Shown: positions 17,649 to 25,699 of the stretch, piece after piece
Layout: each line of letters starts with the position of its first letter
How positions within the stretch are numbered: position 1 is the stretch's first letter
Source of the DNA: an uncultured Halomicronema sp.
GTDB lineage: Bacteria; Cyanobacteriota; Cyanobacteriia; Phormidesmidales; Phormidesmidaceae
NCBI GenBank assembly: GCA_937899725.1
Contig: CALCCA010000077.1
Location: 1-46,472, forward strand
Reading direction: 5' to 3'
DNA: 46,472 nucleotides
Program-made: the position numbers and the translations under genes
Notes under the pieces: generated by a model
Seen by the model: the letters and a program-made list of their open reading frames with translations, nothing else
Database searches by the model: none
Told to the model about the DNA's origin: nothing

Positions 17649-18080
17649 ATGAAACGGATCGCTGCGATCGGATTGTCGCTGCTTATGGCGGCTGGCATGA
17701 CGGCTGTCGTCCGGGCCGACAATCCGGCTCACGTGGAGCGGTTACTCACGACTGGCGCTTGTTACGGCTGTGATTTATCTGAAGCCGATTTGCGGCAAGC
17801 CCATCTGATTGGTGCTGACCTGCGGGCGGCTGATTTGACTGGCGCCAACCTGCAGGAAACCAATTTAGAAGGGGCTGATCTGACCGGGGCTGACTTAACT
17901 GGGGCCGATTTAACCAATGCTTTTTTAACTAACGCCAGTTTGGAGAATGCTAATTTAACCAACGCCAATCTGACCGAGGCCAAGCTTTATTTTGTCGCGG
18001 TTACTGGAGCCACCCTGACGGATATCGATCTCACCCGAGCTGAGGTCATGGGCACGCCGATTAGTGTGGGGGGCAACTGA
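17649..18080 (+). CDS. Secreted pentapeptide-repeat protein
   Basis: 143 residues. It has a signal peptide (KRIAAIGLSLLMAAGMTAVV, cleaved near RADNPA), a short linker with the cysteine pair GACYGCDLSEADL, then about 17 tandem A(D/N)LxX units (ADLTGANLQETNLEGADLTG and so on) that form a right-handed quadrilateral beta-helix. A GGAG site 8 bases before the ATG decides the start over an upstream frame-open GTG. The target is the periplasm or lumen. Many cyanobacterial lumenal pentapeptide proteins exist, mostly of unknown function. CxxC before the repeats suggests a disulfide cap. Confidence 0.85.
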   Translation: MKRIAAIGLSLLMAAGMTAVVRADNPAHVERLLTTGACYGCDLSEADLRQAHLIGADLRAADLTGANLQETNLEGADLTGADLTGADLTNAFLTNASLENANLTNANLTEAKLYFVAVTGATLTDIDLTRAEVMGTPISVGGN

Positions 18081-18234
18081 GTTAGCCATGCTCTATGGGT
18101 AGAGGTCGCCGGTCAGTCCTGAATTCCTGGCCCTGGCAGAGTTCGGAGTTCGGCATCGAGAGGCTGGTCAAAGTGAGATTTCAGCCAGTCGAGCTGTCTT
18201 AATTAACCTGCAGTTGGCTATCCCGCTGAGCGGC

Positions 18235-19158
18235 TCATGCCAGGGAATTAATTAGGTCTGTTACCTGCGATCGCGTGGGCAGCGAGGGCTGGGCACCGGA
18301 TTGGGTGACTGCCCAGGCCGCAGTGGCGGCAGCCCAATGCAGCGCTTCGGGCAGGGATTTGCCTGCTTGCAAAGCCACGGCCAGACCGCCATTAAAGGCA
18401 TCCCCGGCAGCCACGGTATCCACTGCAGAGACGGGCAGCGCCGGTAGGTGAAGGCTCGGTTCCTCTTGACGGCTACAGAGAATGCCCTGCTCACCTAATT
18501 TGATGATGACGGTAGCGACCCCCTGCTGCCGCAGCACCGCGATCGCCTCGTGAGCCTGGGTGATCGTCTCGACCGGAAACCCAACCAGCTGCGCCGCCTC
18601 GACCTGATTGGGCGTCAGAATATCAATGTAGGGATAGAGCGATCGCAGATCTGCCTGGGGCGCAGGGGCGGGATCGAGAATAACCGTGATCCCCGCTGCA
18701 TGGGCCAGTTGAGCAGCAGTCGTCACCGTCGATAGCGGGATTTCGAGCTGCAGCAGCAGACATTCGGCGGCGGCGAGCTGTCCTTTGAGATACGCCAACT
18801 CTGGCCCGCCGACCTGGCCATTGGCCCCCGGTACTACAATGATTTGGTTTGCGCCCGAGTCGGCCACGGCGATCGCGGCAATACCGGTGGCAACAGTGGA
18901 GTCTTGGCTCACCCCGTCCACTCTGATCCCCTCGTTGGCTAAGGCTTGGCACAGGTCGGGGCCGTAGCTGTCGGTGCCGACGCGGCCCACCATCACGGCC
19001 GGCACCCGCTGACGGGCCACCGCCACGGCCTGGTTGGCCCCCTTGCCCCCCGCAATGGTGGCAAACTGTCGGCCCAGTATCGTCTCCCCCGGCACGGGGA
19101 GGCGCGCTGATCGCACTACCAAGTCCATATTTAAGCTGCCAAAGACCACCACTGTCAT
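18235..19158 (-). CDS. rbsK: Ribokinase (PfkB family)
   Basis: 307 residues. The N-terminal NMDLVVRS and the GGKGANQAVAVARQ signature bind the sugar, ILDPAPAP precedes the middle domain, and VDTVAAGDAFNGGLAVAL contains the catalytic aspartate and anion hole. It phosphorylates ribose (other sugars possible) with ATP. The zinc-ribbon gene lies 6 bases upstream on the same strand. A nucleoside transporter lies divergently beyond it, so ribose released from nucleosides is a plausible substrate; this is inference. Confidence 0.88.
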   Translation of the reverse strand: MTVVVFGSLNMDLVVRSARLPVPGETILGRQFATIAGGKGANQAVAVARQRVPAVMVGRVGTDSYGPDLCQALANEGIRVDGVSQDSTVATGIAAIAVADSGANQIIVVPGANGQVGGPELAYLKGQLAAAECLLLQLEIPLSTVTTAAQLAHAAGITVILDPAPAPQADLRSLYPYIDILTPNQVEAAQLVGFPVETITQAHEAIAVLRQQGVATVIIKLGEQGILCSRQEEPSLHLPALPVSAVDTVAAGDAFNGGLAVALQAGKSLPEALHWAAATAAWAVTQSGAQPSLPTRSQVTDLINSLA

Positions 19159-19164
19159 AGCGGC

Positions 19165-19446
19165 CTACAACCCGAAAGGATCGCTGGCACTATCCACCTC
19201 GGCCTCGCCGCTCCAGTCGGTGGGGGGGCGATCGCTGCTCCAGGCCCACCAGGCGGCTTCGCACTTACCACAGTGATAAAACTCCTGCCATTTGCGTTTG
19301 TGCGCTTCGGTATAAACGGGCGATCGACGATTAATCCACACCGCTTGTGACTCAGCTACGTCAGCCCCACAGTTGGGGCAGCCAAACTGATGGGCGTGTA
19401 CTGCCGACTCGGCCCAGCTCGGAGGTACCGGAGAGAATGGATTCAT
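19165..19446 (-). CDS. Small zinc-ribbon-like protein
   Basis: 93 residues from MNPFSPVPPSW. Two CxxC knuckles (FGCPNCGAD near residue 23 and YHCGKCEAAWW near residue 59) are about 35 residues apart and are typical of a zinc ribbon. It is rich in tryptophan, with an acidic C-terminus. There is no other recognisable domain. It ends 6 bases before rbsK, suggesting co-transcription. The frame extends 7 codons upstream; neither start has a clear ribosome site. Confidence 0.7.
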   Translation of the reverse strand: MNPFSPVPPSWAESAVHAHQFGCPNCGADVAESQAVWINRRSPVYTEAHKRKWQEFYHCGKCEAAWWAWSSDRPPTDWSGEAEVDSASDPFGL

Positions 19447-19618
19447 AAAAACTTGAAGGGCAACCATTTTCCCCCATTATGAATTGGGGATACCCATTAC
19501 GCATAGAGTCGTTAGGGCCAGGTGCATTGCGATGCCTTACAAAGTGGCGATCAGGCGGTTCAGAACTGACTAACCCTTGTAGAATCGTGGCGTTAACTGT
19601 GGGAGAAGGCGGCACCAC

Positions 19619-21031
19619 ATGCTCAACTTACTGTCACTGGTGGGGATTGCGGGTCTGTGTTTTGTAGCCTGGCTCGGTTCAGAAGATCGCCAGCGGGTGC
19701 CCTGGAAGCTGATGGCCTGGGGCATTGGTATCCAGCTCGTGCTGGGGCTCTTTATTTTTCGCTTTCCGCTGACGCGACAAGTCGTCGTCGGGCTGAGCGG
19801 TCTGCTCAACGCTTTGATCGATTCTTCTGAAGCCGGCTCGCGGTTTCTGTTTGGCCCGATTTTGGTGCCGGATCTCGGGGCGTCGGTCGGGCCTCAGGGG
19901 GCGGGTCGCTGGCTGGCTCGGGCCTTAACACCGCCATTCGCTGTGGTGCCGGGCGATCGCCTCGGCGCTGACAATTTGGCCATCGGCTACGTTTTTGCAT
20001 TTCGGGCTTTGCCGCAGGTGATTTTCTTTTCCGCGATTTTTAGCCTCCTCTATAACTTGGGTGTGGTGCAGCCAGTAGTGCGCGTGTTTGCCAAGTTCTT
20101 TCGCTCGGTGATGAATATCAGTGGTGCCGAGTCACTGGCGGGAGCAGCCAACATTTTTGTCGGGATTGAGTCAGCCGTTGCGATCAAACCCTTTTTAGTC
20201 AACATGACCCGGAGTGAGCTGTGCGCCATTCTGGCATCTTGCTTTGGCTCGATTGCCTCCACCGTACTGGGACTCTACGCTGGGTATCTACGAGGGACTT
20301 TTCCAGCCATTTCAGGGCATTTGATGTCAGCCTCGGTGCTGACGATTCCGGCGGCCTTTGTGATGGCCAAAATTCTAGTGCCCGAAAAAGATGTTCCAGA
20401 AACCCTGGGTAAAGTGCCCGAACTGGTAGAGGCTGAAGCGGAGCGCAAAAGTCCGATGGATGCGCTGATTATCGGGGCGCTGGATGGCGTCAAGATGGCC
20501 GTGGGTATTGCTGCCTCGCTGATTGCCATTTTGGGCTTGGTGGCCCTATTGAACTTGATTTTTGCATCTCTCGCGTCTTTGCAAACCAGTGGCTTTACAC
20601 CCTTCGCCTGGATTGGTCAAATTTTCAGCGTCATTACCTTAGATAACCTGATGGGGGCATTATTTTTGCCGCTGACCTTTTTTACTGGCGTTTCGTTGGA
20701 ATGGAACGAGTTGTGGACTTCTTCGGTACTCATTGGCCAGCGGCTCCTCAAGACGGCAATTCCGCCCTACATTGCCTTGGCTGATTTGTCGGCAGAAGGG
20801 GCGTTGAGCGATCGCGCCCTGGTGATTATCAGCTATGTGCTGTGCGGTTTTGCCCACGTGCCTTCCGTCGGCATTTTTGTGGGCGGCTTGGCGGGTCTGG
20901 TACCCTCCCGCAGTAAAGACATTAGCGAGCTGGGCTGGAAAGCTTTGTGGGCTGGCACCTTGGCGACCTTAATGACGGGCTGTATCGCCGGTTTTTGGTT
21001 CTACGAAGGCACGGCTGTACTCGGTCGATAG
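19619..21031 (+). CDS. CNT-family nucleoside transporter (NupC-like)
   Basis: A 470-residue polytopic membrane protein. It has the concentrative nucleoside transporter layout: LGLFIFRFPLTRQVV near the N-terminus, RALPQVIFFSAIFSLLYNLG, the signature SLAGAANIFVGIESAVAIKP, MTRSELCAILASCFGSIAST, and HLMSASVLTIPAAFVMAKIL. It imports nucleosides with H+ or Na+. It lies opposite rbsK, which fits salvage of the ribose moiety. A purine-ring degradation operon is about 17 kb away, though that link is speculative. Confidence 0.88.
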   Translation: MLNLLSLVGIAGLCFVAWLGSEDRQRVPWKLMAWGIGIQLVLGLFIFRFPLTRQVVVGLSGLLNALIDSSEAGSRFLFGPILVPDLGASVGPQGAGRWLARALTPPFAVVPGDRLGADNLAIGYVFAFRALPQVIFFSAIFSLLYNLGVVQPVVRVFAKFFRSVMNISGAESLAGAANIFVGIESAVAIKPFLVNMTRSELCAILASCFGSIASTVLGLYAGYLRGTFPAISGHLMSASVLTIPAAFVMAKILVPEKDVPETLGKVPELVEAEAERKSPMDALIIGALDGVKMAVGIAASLIAILGLVALLNLIFASLASLQTSGFTPFAWIGQIFSVITLDNLMGALFLPLTFFTGVSLEWNELWTSSVLIGQRLLKTAIPPYIALADLSAEGALSDRALVIISYVLCGFAHVPSVGIFVGGLAGLVPSRSKDISELGWKALWAGTLATLMTGCIAGFWFYEGTAVLGR

Positions 21032-21080
21032 CCAGGGGCACCCTTGTGACCTCAAGCCATCGTATTAGGGACGAGATACT

Positions 21081-22088
21081 TTGCCACAAAATAATCGTCA
21101 GAGTGAAGGAACAACAAGCGCTCAGGGAGACCAGACATTGATTCGCACGACAGGTCAGTACGGCTTAGATAGATTGAGCGCGATCGCAGCTCGTCCCCTC
21201 ATGGGGCTAGGGTTGTTGTCGGCTCTACTGCTAGGAGTCACATCCAGCTCAGCGCAGACGAGCACAGACGCCGCTGTGGCCGCCGGAGAAAACTTCTTGT
21301 GGCAGATTGAAACGCCGACCAATACGGTTTATCTGCTGGGATCGGTACACTTTCTCAGTGCTGATCAGTACCCCCTACCGGCCGTGATGGAAGCCGCCTT
21401 TGACGAGGCCGAAGTGTTGGTGCTAGAAGCTGACATCAGTGCCGCGGCGTCTGCCGATGCCGCTACCGTGATGATTGATGCAGCCCTGCCGGAACCAGGG
21501 GAATCGCTAGCAGAGGTGCTCACCCCAGACACCTATGAGCTAGCCCAGCAGCAAGTTGCCGAACTGGGACTCCCCTTCGGCTTGTTCGAGGGTTTTGAGC
21601 CCTGGTTTTTAGCCGTGTCGCTGACCTCTTTTCAATTAATTGATATTGGGTTTGAGCCAGAGTACGGCATCGACCAATATTTTCACGGGCGGGCCACCGA
21701 TGCCGACAAACCCGTGTTGTTCTTAGAGACGGTTGAGCAGCAGTTCAACTTGTTTGAACAGCTCTCAATTGACGAGCAGCGTCAATTCACCGAGCAGGCG
21801 CTCGCCGAGATGGATTTGCTGGAGGAGTCCTTTAATGAGATTTTGACCGCCTGGTCAACTGGCGATATTGCCGGGCTGGAAGCTACTTTATTCGCGGGCT
21901 TTGCCGACTATCCTGAAATGCAGGCGATCTTTTTGAGCGATCGCAACCGCGACTGGGCTACCCAGATTCAGCCATTTTTGCAAGCGGACGACGATTATCT
22001 CATCGTTGTTGGGGCACTGCACTTGGTCGGCCCTGATAACGTGTTGGAGCTGCTGGCTCAGCAGGGCTATCAGGCCGAGCAACTCTAG
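21081..22088 (+). CDS. TraB/GumN (TIKI-like) family protein, exported
   Basis: 335 residues from a TTG start. An N-terminal hydrophobic segment (PLMGLGLLSALLLGVTSSSA) looks like a signal peptide or anchor. The family motifs are present: VYLLGSVHFLS (first catalytic His), VLVLEADI, and at the end LIVVGALHLVG. These are putative metal-dependent proteases of the TIKI/TraB fold. Starting at TTG leaves 36 residues before the hydrophobic core, so an internal TTG near 21138 is also possible. It is 49 bases past the transporter gene, possibly one transcript. Confidence 0.8.
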   Translation: MPQNNRQSEGTTSAQGDQTLIRTTGQYGLDRLSAIAARPLMGLGLLSALLLGVTSSSAQTSTDAAVAAGENFLWQIETPTNTVYLLGSVHFLSADQYPLPAVMEAAFDEAEVLVLEADISAAASADAATVMIDAALPEPGESLAEVLTPDTYELAQQQVAELGLPFGLFEGFEPWFLAVSLTSFQLIDIGFEPEYGIDQYFHGRATDADKPVLFLETVEQQFNLFEQLSIDEQRQFTEQALAEMDLLEESFNEILTAWSTGDIAGLEATLFAGFADYPEMQAIFLSDRNRDWATQIQPFLQADDDYLIVVGALHLVGPDNVLELLAQQGYQAEQL

Positions 22089-22340
22089 AAGCTGTCATCA
22101 TTTAGCCGCTGAGTCCTAATGCTGAAAGCGGTTCAGCCTCTAGCTCGTTTTCCGGAGCGGGCGCGATAAGGCCCATCTCGTCAGGCTTGCGAGCTGAATT
22201 GATGCCGCGCCCTTAGGGCCAGTCATCACTGAGAGGAATGATTACGGGCTTGTGCAACCTCGGTCACCGACTCGCGCTGTAGGCGAGCCGACGCCGTAGT
22301 GCCTGGCCTCAGAGGGGCGCCTCGATCCTGGATGCCGTCC

Positions 22341-22442
22341 CTAGATCAATTTGACGGCTCTCAAGCCAAAGTACAGCACCATCGCGGTGGCAAAGCCGCC
22401 ACCTAACATAATGAAGAATGCGATCGCTCCACCAATACTCAT
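22341..22442 (-). CDS. petL: PetL-like cytochrome b6f small subunit
   Basis: A 33-residue single-helix peptide: MSIGGAIAFFIMLGGGFATA, then MVLYFGLRAVKLI. It has a perfect AGGAG ribosome site 8 bases before ATG. The hydrophobic helix plus the C-terminal (F/Y)GLRxxKLI ending matches PetL (subunit VI), which stabilises the b6f dimer at the thylakoid membrane. Other one-helix photosynthetic peptides fit less well. It lies downstream of isiX on the same strand, beyond the isiX terminator, so it is probably an independent transcript. Confidence 0.7.
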   Translation of the reverse strand: MSIGGAIAFFIMLGGGFATAMVLYFGLRAVKLI

Positions 22443-22618
22443 CTCAGCATCTCCTACAAAACAACAGGCTATTGACCTCTATTCAACCATAATCGACTAC
22501 CTACCCGGCGACCTCTTGGGTTGTTTTCGCGTCATCGCGATCGCCGCGCTGCCGTCGATCAAGAGGTCTAGTTCATAACCGGATACGCAACTGCGCCATC
22601 CCACTCGATAGACATGAC

Positions 22619-22650
22619 AAAGGCGGATAGGCTTTGACCTATTCGCCTTT
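22619..22650 (-). terminator. Terminator downstream of isiX
   Basis: AAAGGCGGATAGG (22619-22631) and CCTATTCGCCTTT (22638-22650) form a 13-base-pair stem with one mismatch and a 6-base loop, 30 bases past the isiX stop. On the minus strand the 3' arm itself ends in CCTTTG. Confidence 0.75.
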
Positions 22651-22679
22651 GATGCGCAAGACCCTATCGTGAACGCCAG

Positions 22680-24176
22680 TTAGGTCTCTTCTGGAGCGGC
22701 GGCTGGAGCGGCGACCGCAGTCACCGCCGGAGCACTTTGACCAGAGCCGTCGTGCGCGTGATTTTGTTTGGGCTCATAAAACACCGTCTCAATCGGTTGA
22801 TCATAGACAGACGTTTTGGGTAAAGGCTGAGGTAGCTCATACAAGCGCTGCGAGCCATTACGGCCATACCCAAACATGGTTTTCGCATCAGCCCGCGCCG
22901 ATTGGTAAACCGTGTCTTTTTGAAGCTGATAAGTCGTTTGATACAGCGTTTTCTCAACCCCGTTGATCGCGGTTAGACTTGGCTGCTCAATGCCCTGAGA
23001 GGGCTGATAGTCATAGTCTGCAAAGGGTTGCTCCCGCTTGAGCATCGGCTGCGGTTCCGTCTGCGGCAGACCATACTGCATGGCGACGGCGGGTTGAGGC
23101 TGCAGCGCTCTGACTGGCTGATAGGCCAAGAGCGGATTGTCGCTAGCGGACTCTCGATTCAGTTGCCAGCTGGCGAACAGGCTACTGATGTTAAAGCCCA
23201 TCGCCCGCTGAAAATGCCACAACCCACCCTGTAAGAAGAAAAAGGCCAGATAGAAATGACTGTTGGCCAGCCAAGTGCGATTGGTGTAGCCCTCCGCCAT
23301 AGTGGGCGACAGCTCAAAGTAGCGGGGTAAAAACGCTGATTTGAGCTCTAGAGTCGGGCCATAGAAGGCCTCAGGATAGGCCAACGTGTTAAAGCCGCAG
23401 TAGTAAGAGGCGGCAAATCCGGCGATCGCAATGCCAAACAGCGAATAAGACAGGATGCCATCACCGGAAAATATAAAGACCCGCTCCACCCACTTAAACG
23501 GCGGCACGAGAATGTGCCAAGCGCCTCCGGCAATCAGCAGACCCGTCACGTAAATGTGACCGCCCACTAGATCTTCTAAATTATTGACGTCAAACAAGTG
23601 AGTGCGATAGTCCCACAGGGTGGCCGGATCAAGGGTTGGTGCTGTGACCAGCCGCACCTCATCGACATTGGCATCATAGAGGCCACCAAAGAACTGCGCC
23701 TTGACCACTAGCAACAGCGCTCCGAGGCCCAAGAACACGAGGTGGTGCCCTAAGATAAAGCCTAATTTAGGCGCGTCTTGCCATTGAAAATCAAAGGCGG
23801 CGGCCCGGCCCGGCGCGATCGCTAAATTCGCCGGCAGCCGCGATCGATGAAAGTAGGCTCCCGCCGTCAGCACGCCAGCGGCCACAATGTGAATCATGCC
23901 AATGGCAAACCAGGTATAGGTGCTAACGATGGCTCCCCCAGCGTCGAGCCCCCACCCCTGCGTTGCCAGATGCGGTAACAGAATCAGACCTTGAGTATAG
24001 AGCGGCTCATCGGGAGCATAGACGGCCAACTCAAATAAAGTAAAGGCCCCAGCCCACAGCATAATCAAGGCTGCTTGGGCGACGTGGGCCACGATAAACG
24101 TATTTGACAGATTGATAAATCGGGCATTGCCCGCCCACCAGGAATATTGCTCCTGGGGTTGTTGAGAAGCGTACAT
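22680..24176 (-). CDS. isiX: IsiX-like chlorophyll-binding antenna (CP43/IsiA family) with long tail
   Basis: A six-helix chlorophyll a antenna of the IsiA/CP43/Pcb superfamily. The N-terminus YSWWAGNARFINLS and the helix with HVAQAALIMLWAGAFTLFEL are diagnostic. Further blocks are GMIHIVAAGVLTAGAYFHR, KLGFILGHHLVFLGLGALLL, LEDLVGGHIYVTGLLIAGGA, and SHFYLAFFFLQGGLWHFQRA. The large lumenal loop of PsbC is absent. The antenna part ends near residue 340. Residues 341-498 are a Gln/Pro/Tyr-rich, non-membrane extension with YQSARADAKTMFGYGRNGSQ and an alanine/proline tail. I chose the ATG at 24176 over a TTG six codons upstream. It follows apcD4 and apcB3 homologues, matching the low-light cassette order apcD4-apcB3-isiX. 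Confidence 0.82.
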   Translation of the reverse strand: MYASQQPQEQYSWWAGNARFINLSNTFIVAHVAQAALIMLWAGAFTLFELAVYAPDEPLYTQGLILLPHLATQGWGLDAGGAIVSTYTWFAIGMIHIVAAGVLTAGAYFHRSRLPANLAIAPGRAAAFDFQWQDAPKLGFILGHHLVFLGLGALLLVVKAQFFGGLYDANVDEVRLVTAPTLDPATLWDYRTHLFDVNNLEDLVGGHIYVTGLLIAGGAWHILVPPFKWVERVFIFSGDGILSYSLFGIAIAGFAASYYCGFNTLAYPEAFYGPTLELKSAFLPRYFELSPTMAEGYTNRTWLANSHFYLAFFFLQGGLWHFQRAMGFNISSLFASWQLNRESASDNPLLAYQPVRALQPQPAVAMQYGLPQTEPQPMLKREQPFADYDYQPSQGIEQPSLTAINGVEKTLYQTTYQLQKDTVYQSARADAKTMFGYGRNGSQRLYELPQPLPKTSVYDQPIETVFYEPKQNHAHDGSGQSAPAVTAVAAPAAAPEET

Positions 24177-24430
24177 GGCAATAGGTGACAGCAACAGTGG
24201 TGTTTAACGTCGGCCTACCGACGAGGATAGGCCGCTGGATTTGGCACTAGCGTTTAAGGGGCGGCGCTGAGGAGATGGCCGAGAAACCAGATGCCGTAAC
24301 GGCAAGGGCCGGGTTAGCGAGAACCTTGATGGCATGACCACAAGACATCAACTCAACCTACCCCTGCGGGCATCGTGGCTCATGGTAATCTCCCGTAGTC
24401 ACGTCTCTCCGACCTAGCAATGCTTTCGGT

Positions 24431-24457
24431 CAGGGGTTGAGCACTGCCAACCCCCTG
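24431..24457 (-). repeat. Intercistronic hairpin between apcB3 and isiX
   Basis: CAGGGGTTG (24431-24439) pairs with CAACCCCCTG (24448-24457) with one bulge. It lies 31 bases after the apcB3 stop in a 311-base gap. Without a T tract it may be a processing or stability element, or a partial terminator lowering isiX relative to apcB3. Confidence 0.5.
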
Positions 24458-24487
24458 CGGTCAGAGACGCGAGGTGGGGCAACTCCC

Positions 24488-24973
24488 TTAGCTGAGACCA
24501 TTCACGATATGGTCGAGATAGACATCCATTTCCTGACCGGCTTCAGCGCCCACGCGTTGGGTCACCACTTCCTTCATTGCCTGCACCGCTTGCACCGTCC
24601 GCTCTACTGGAACGCCCAGTGATGAGTAGGTATCTTTCAAGCCGTTCAGCACCCGCTCATCCAAAATGGAAGCGTCAGCGGCCAGCATGGCATAGGTGGC
24701 ATAGCGCAAGAAGTAAGTCAGATCTCGCAGACAGGCGGCATAGCGCCGGGTCGGATACATGTTGCCACCGGGGAGCGTAATATCTCCGTACAGCAGGCTT
24801 TTAGCGACGGTGTCGCTGATAATGCTGGCAGCACTAGAGCCGATTTGCTCGGCGGCCTTAACTCGTAAAGTGCCTGTTTGAAAATATTGCTTCAGCTTAT
24901 CGAGTTCGCCACCCTCTAAATAGGTGCCTTTCTCATCAGCCGGATTGATGACGGAGGTAATCGTGTCTTGCAT
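24488..24973 (-). CDS. apcB3: Allophycocyanin beta-like subunit (ApcB3-like)
   Basis: 161 residues, the standard beta-subunit length. It starts [20 protein letters not shown] like ApcB, has the GGN site (Asn71, methylated in the family), and carries the phycocyanobilin cysteine at 81 in [20 protein letters not shown]. The C-terminus has [14 protein letters not shown] and [18 protein letters not shown]. It lacks a canonical core-operon context (no apcA, apcC or apcE nearby). It probably pairs with the divergent alpha-like subunit encoded just upstream to form a specialised allophycocyanin. Confidence 0.88.
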   Translation of the reverse strand: MQDTITSVINPADEKGTYLEGGELDKLKQYFQTGTLRVKAAEQIGSSAASIISDTVAKSLLYGDITLPGGNMYPTRRYAACLRDLTYFLRYATYAMLAADASILDERVLNGLKDTYSSLGVPVERTVQAVQAMKEVVTQRVGAEAGQEMDVYLDHIVNGLS

Positions 24974-25034
24974 GGTGTTTTAAGCGTTGACGTATTAGTA
25001 CAGCAAAAGTAATGGGTTTGAGACTCAAGCTCGA

Positions 25035-25075
25035 ATGGGGTGTCGGCTTGGCGAGTTTTGCTCGCCGCCACCCAT
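25035..25075 (-). repeat. Hairpin between apcD4 and apcB3
   Basis: GGCGAG-TTTTG-CTCGCC (25050-25066) is nested inside a longer ATGGG/CCCAT pairing (25035-25039 with 25071-25075). It is about 20 bases past the apcD4 stop. It could stabilise or partly terminate the transcript and so set alpha/beta stoichiometry. Confidence 0.5.
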
Positions 25076-25094
25076 CTTCGGCGTTGCCGAGATG

Positions 25095-25568
25095 CTAAAA
25101 GGCGCGGACCAGTTGATCAAAGTAAGGCCCAGCCAGTGCCGCCTCTTCTGAACTGAGCAGACCCATCGCAACTTCTTTTAAGCAGCGCATCGCTAGCTTC
25201 AAGTTAGGCAGGGGCACCCGCAGCGAGACGTACATGTCACGCATGCCGTCGAGGCCAATATCTTCGAGAGGCTTAGAGTTGCCCGCCAATACGCAATAGC
25301 TCACTAAGCGGATGTACCACCCTTGATCGCGTTGACAAAGAGACGTTTTTTGAGGATCACCGCTGTTACTCGGAGTGTTAGGACATTGAGCCCAAAACCG
25401 CTTGCTGCCTTCGTCAACAATCTTTTGTTGATTGGCGGCTAATTTCTGGGCGGCGCTAATGCGGGTCGTGCCCCCATTGAAAAAATCCTGCAGTTGAGTG
25501 AGCTCAGCCCCGCTTAAAAACCGCTCAGCGCGATCAGACTGGGCGATCACTTTAGCAACAATACTCAT
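25095..25568 (-). CDS. apcD4: Divergent allophycocyanin alpha-type subunit (ApcD4-like)
   Basis: 157 residues. It has the alpha/ApcD layout, with MSIVAKVIAQSDRAERFLSG, KIVDEGSKRFW, and the chromophore cysteine 78 in SLCQRDQGWYIRLVSYCVLA. It differs from ApcA and ApcD in the loop before the cysteine (CPNTPSNSGDPQK, residues 62-74, normally a PGGNAY-type segment) and in the unusual YCVLAGNS. It retains the ApcD-like WY pair. Divergent ApcD-type subunits are associated with red-shifted absorption. An AGAGG ribosome site precedes the ATG, right after a leader frame. First structural gene of the cassette. Confidence 0.83.
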   Translation of the reverse strand: MSIVAKVIAQSDRAERFLSGAELTQLQDFFNGGTTRISAAQKLAANQQKIVDEGSKRFWAQCPNTPSNSGDPQKTSLCQRDQGWYIRLVSYCVLAGNSKPLEDIGLDGMRDMYVSLRVPLPNLKLAMRCLKEVAMGLLSSEEAALAGPYFDQLVRAF

Positions 25569-25582
25569 CGATGAAGCCTCTT

Positions 25583-25684
25583 CTAAATTGACAATTCTGT
25601 GCTCAGCAAGCTTTGCGACTGATGCTTAACTGCGACCAGGCAAATTTTGGAGAAAATGCGCACTCTACCAGTTAAGACTGGCAT
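25583..25684 (-). CDS. 33-residue leader reading frame upstream of apcD4
   Basis: ATG with a near-perfect AGGAGGG site (25693-25699) at 8-base spacing. It encodes MPVLTGRVRIFSKICLVAVK followed by HQSQSLLSTELSI, and stops at TAG 14 bases before the apcD4 ATG, next to the apcD4 ribosome site. I do not recognise the peptide. Its position and spacing suggest either a translated leader that couples translation to apcD4 or a small regulatory protein. The better ribosome site belongs to this frame, not to apcD4. Confidence 0.6.
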   Translation of the reverse strand: MPVLTGRVRIFSKICLVAVKHQSQSLLSTELSI

Positions 25685-25699
25685 AAGAGAAACCCTCCT

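Noticed and set aside
22680-24176. PsbC (CP43) itself
   Set aside because: The large lumenal loop of CP43 is missing, there is no psbD neighbour, and the N-terminus is IsiA-like.
22680-25568. FaRLiP (far-red photoacclimation) cluster
   Set aside because: The rfpABC regulators, apcE2 and paralogous psa/psb genes expected of that cluster are absent; gene content and order fit the smaller low-light cassette better.
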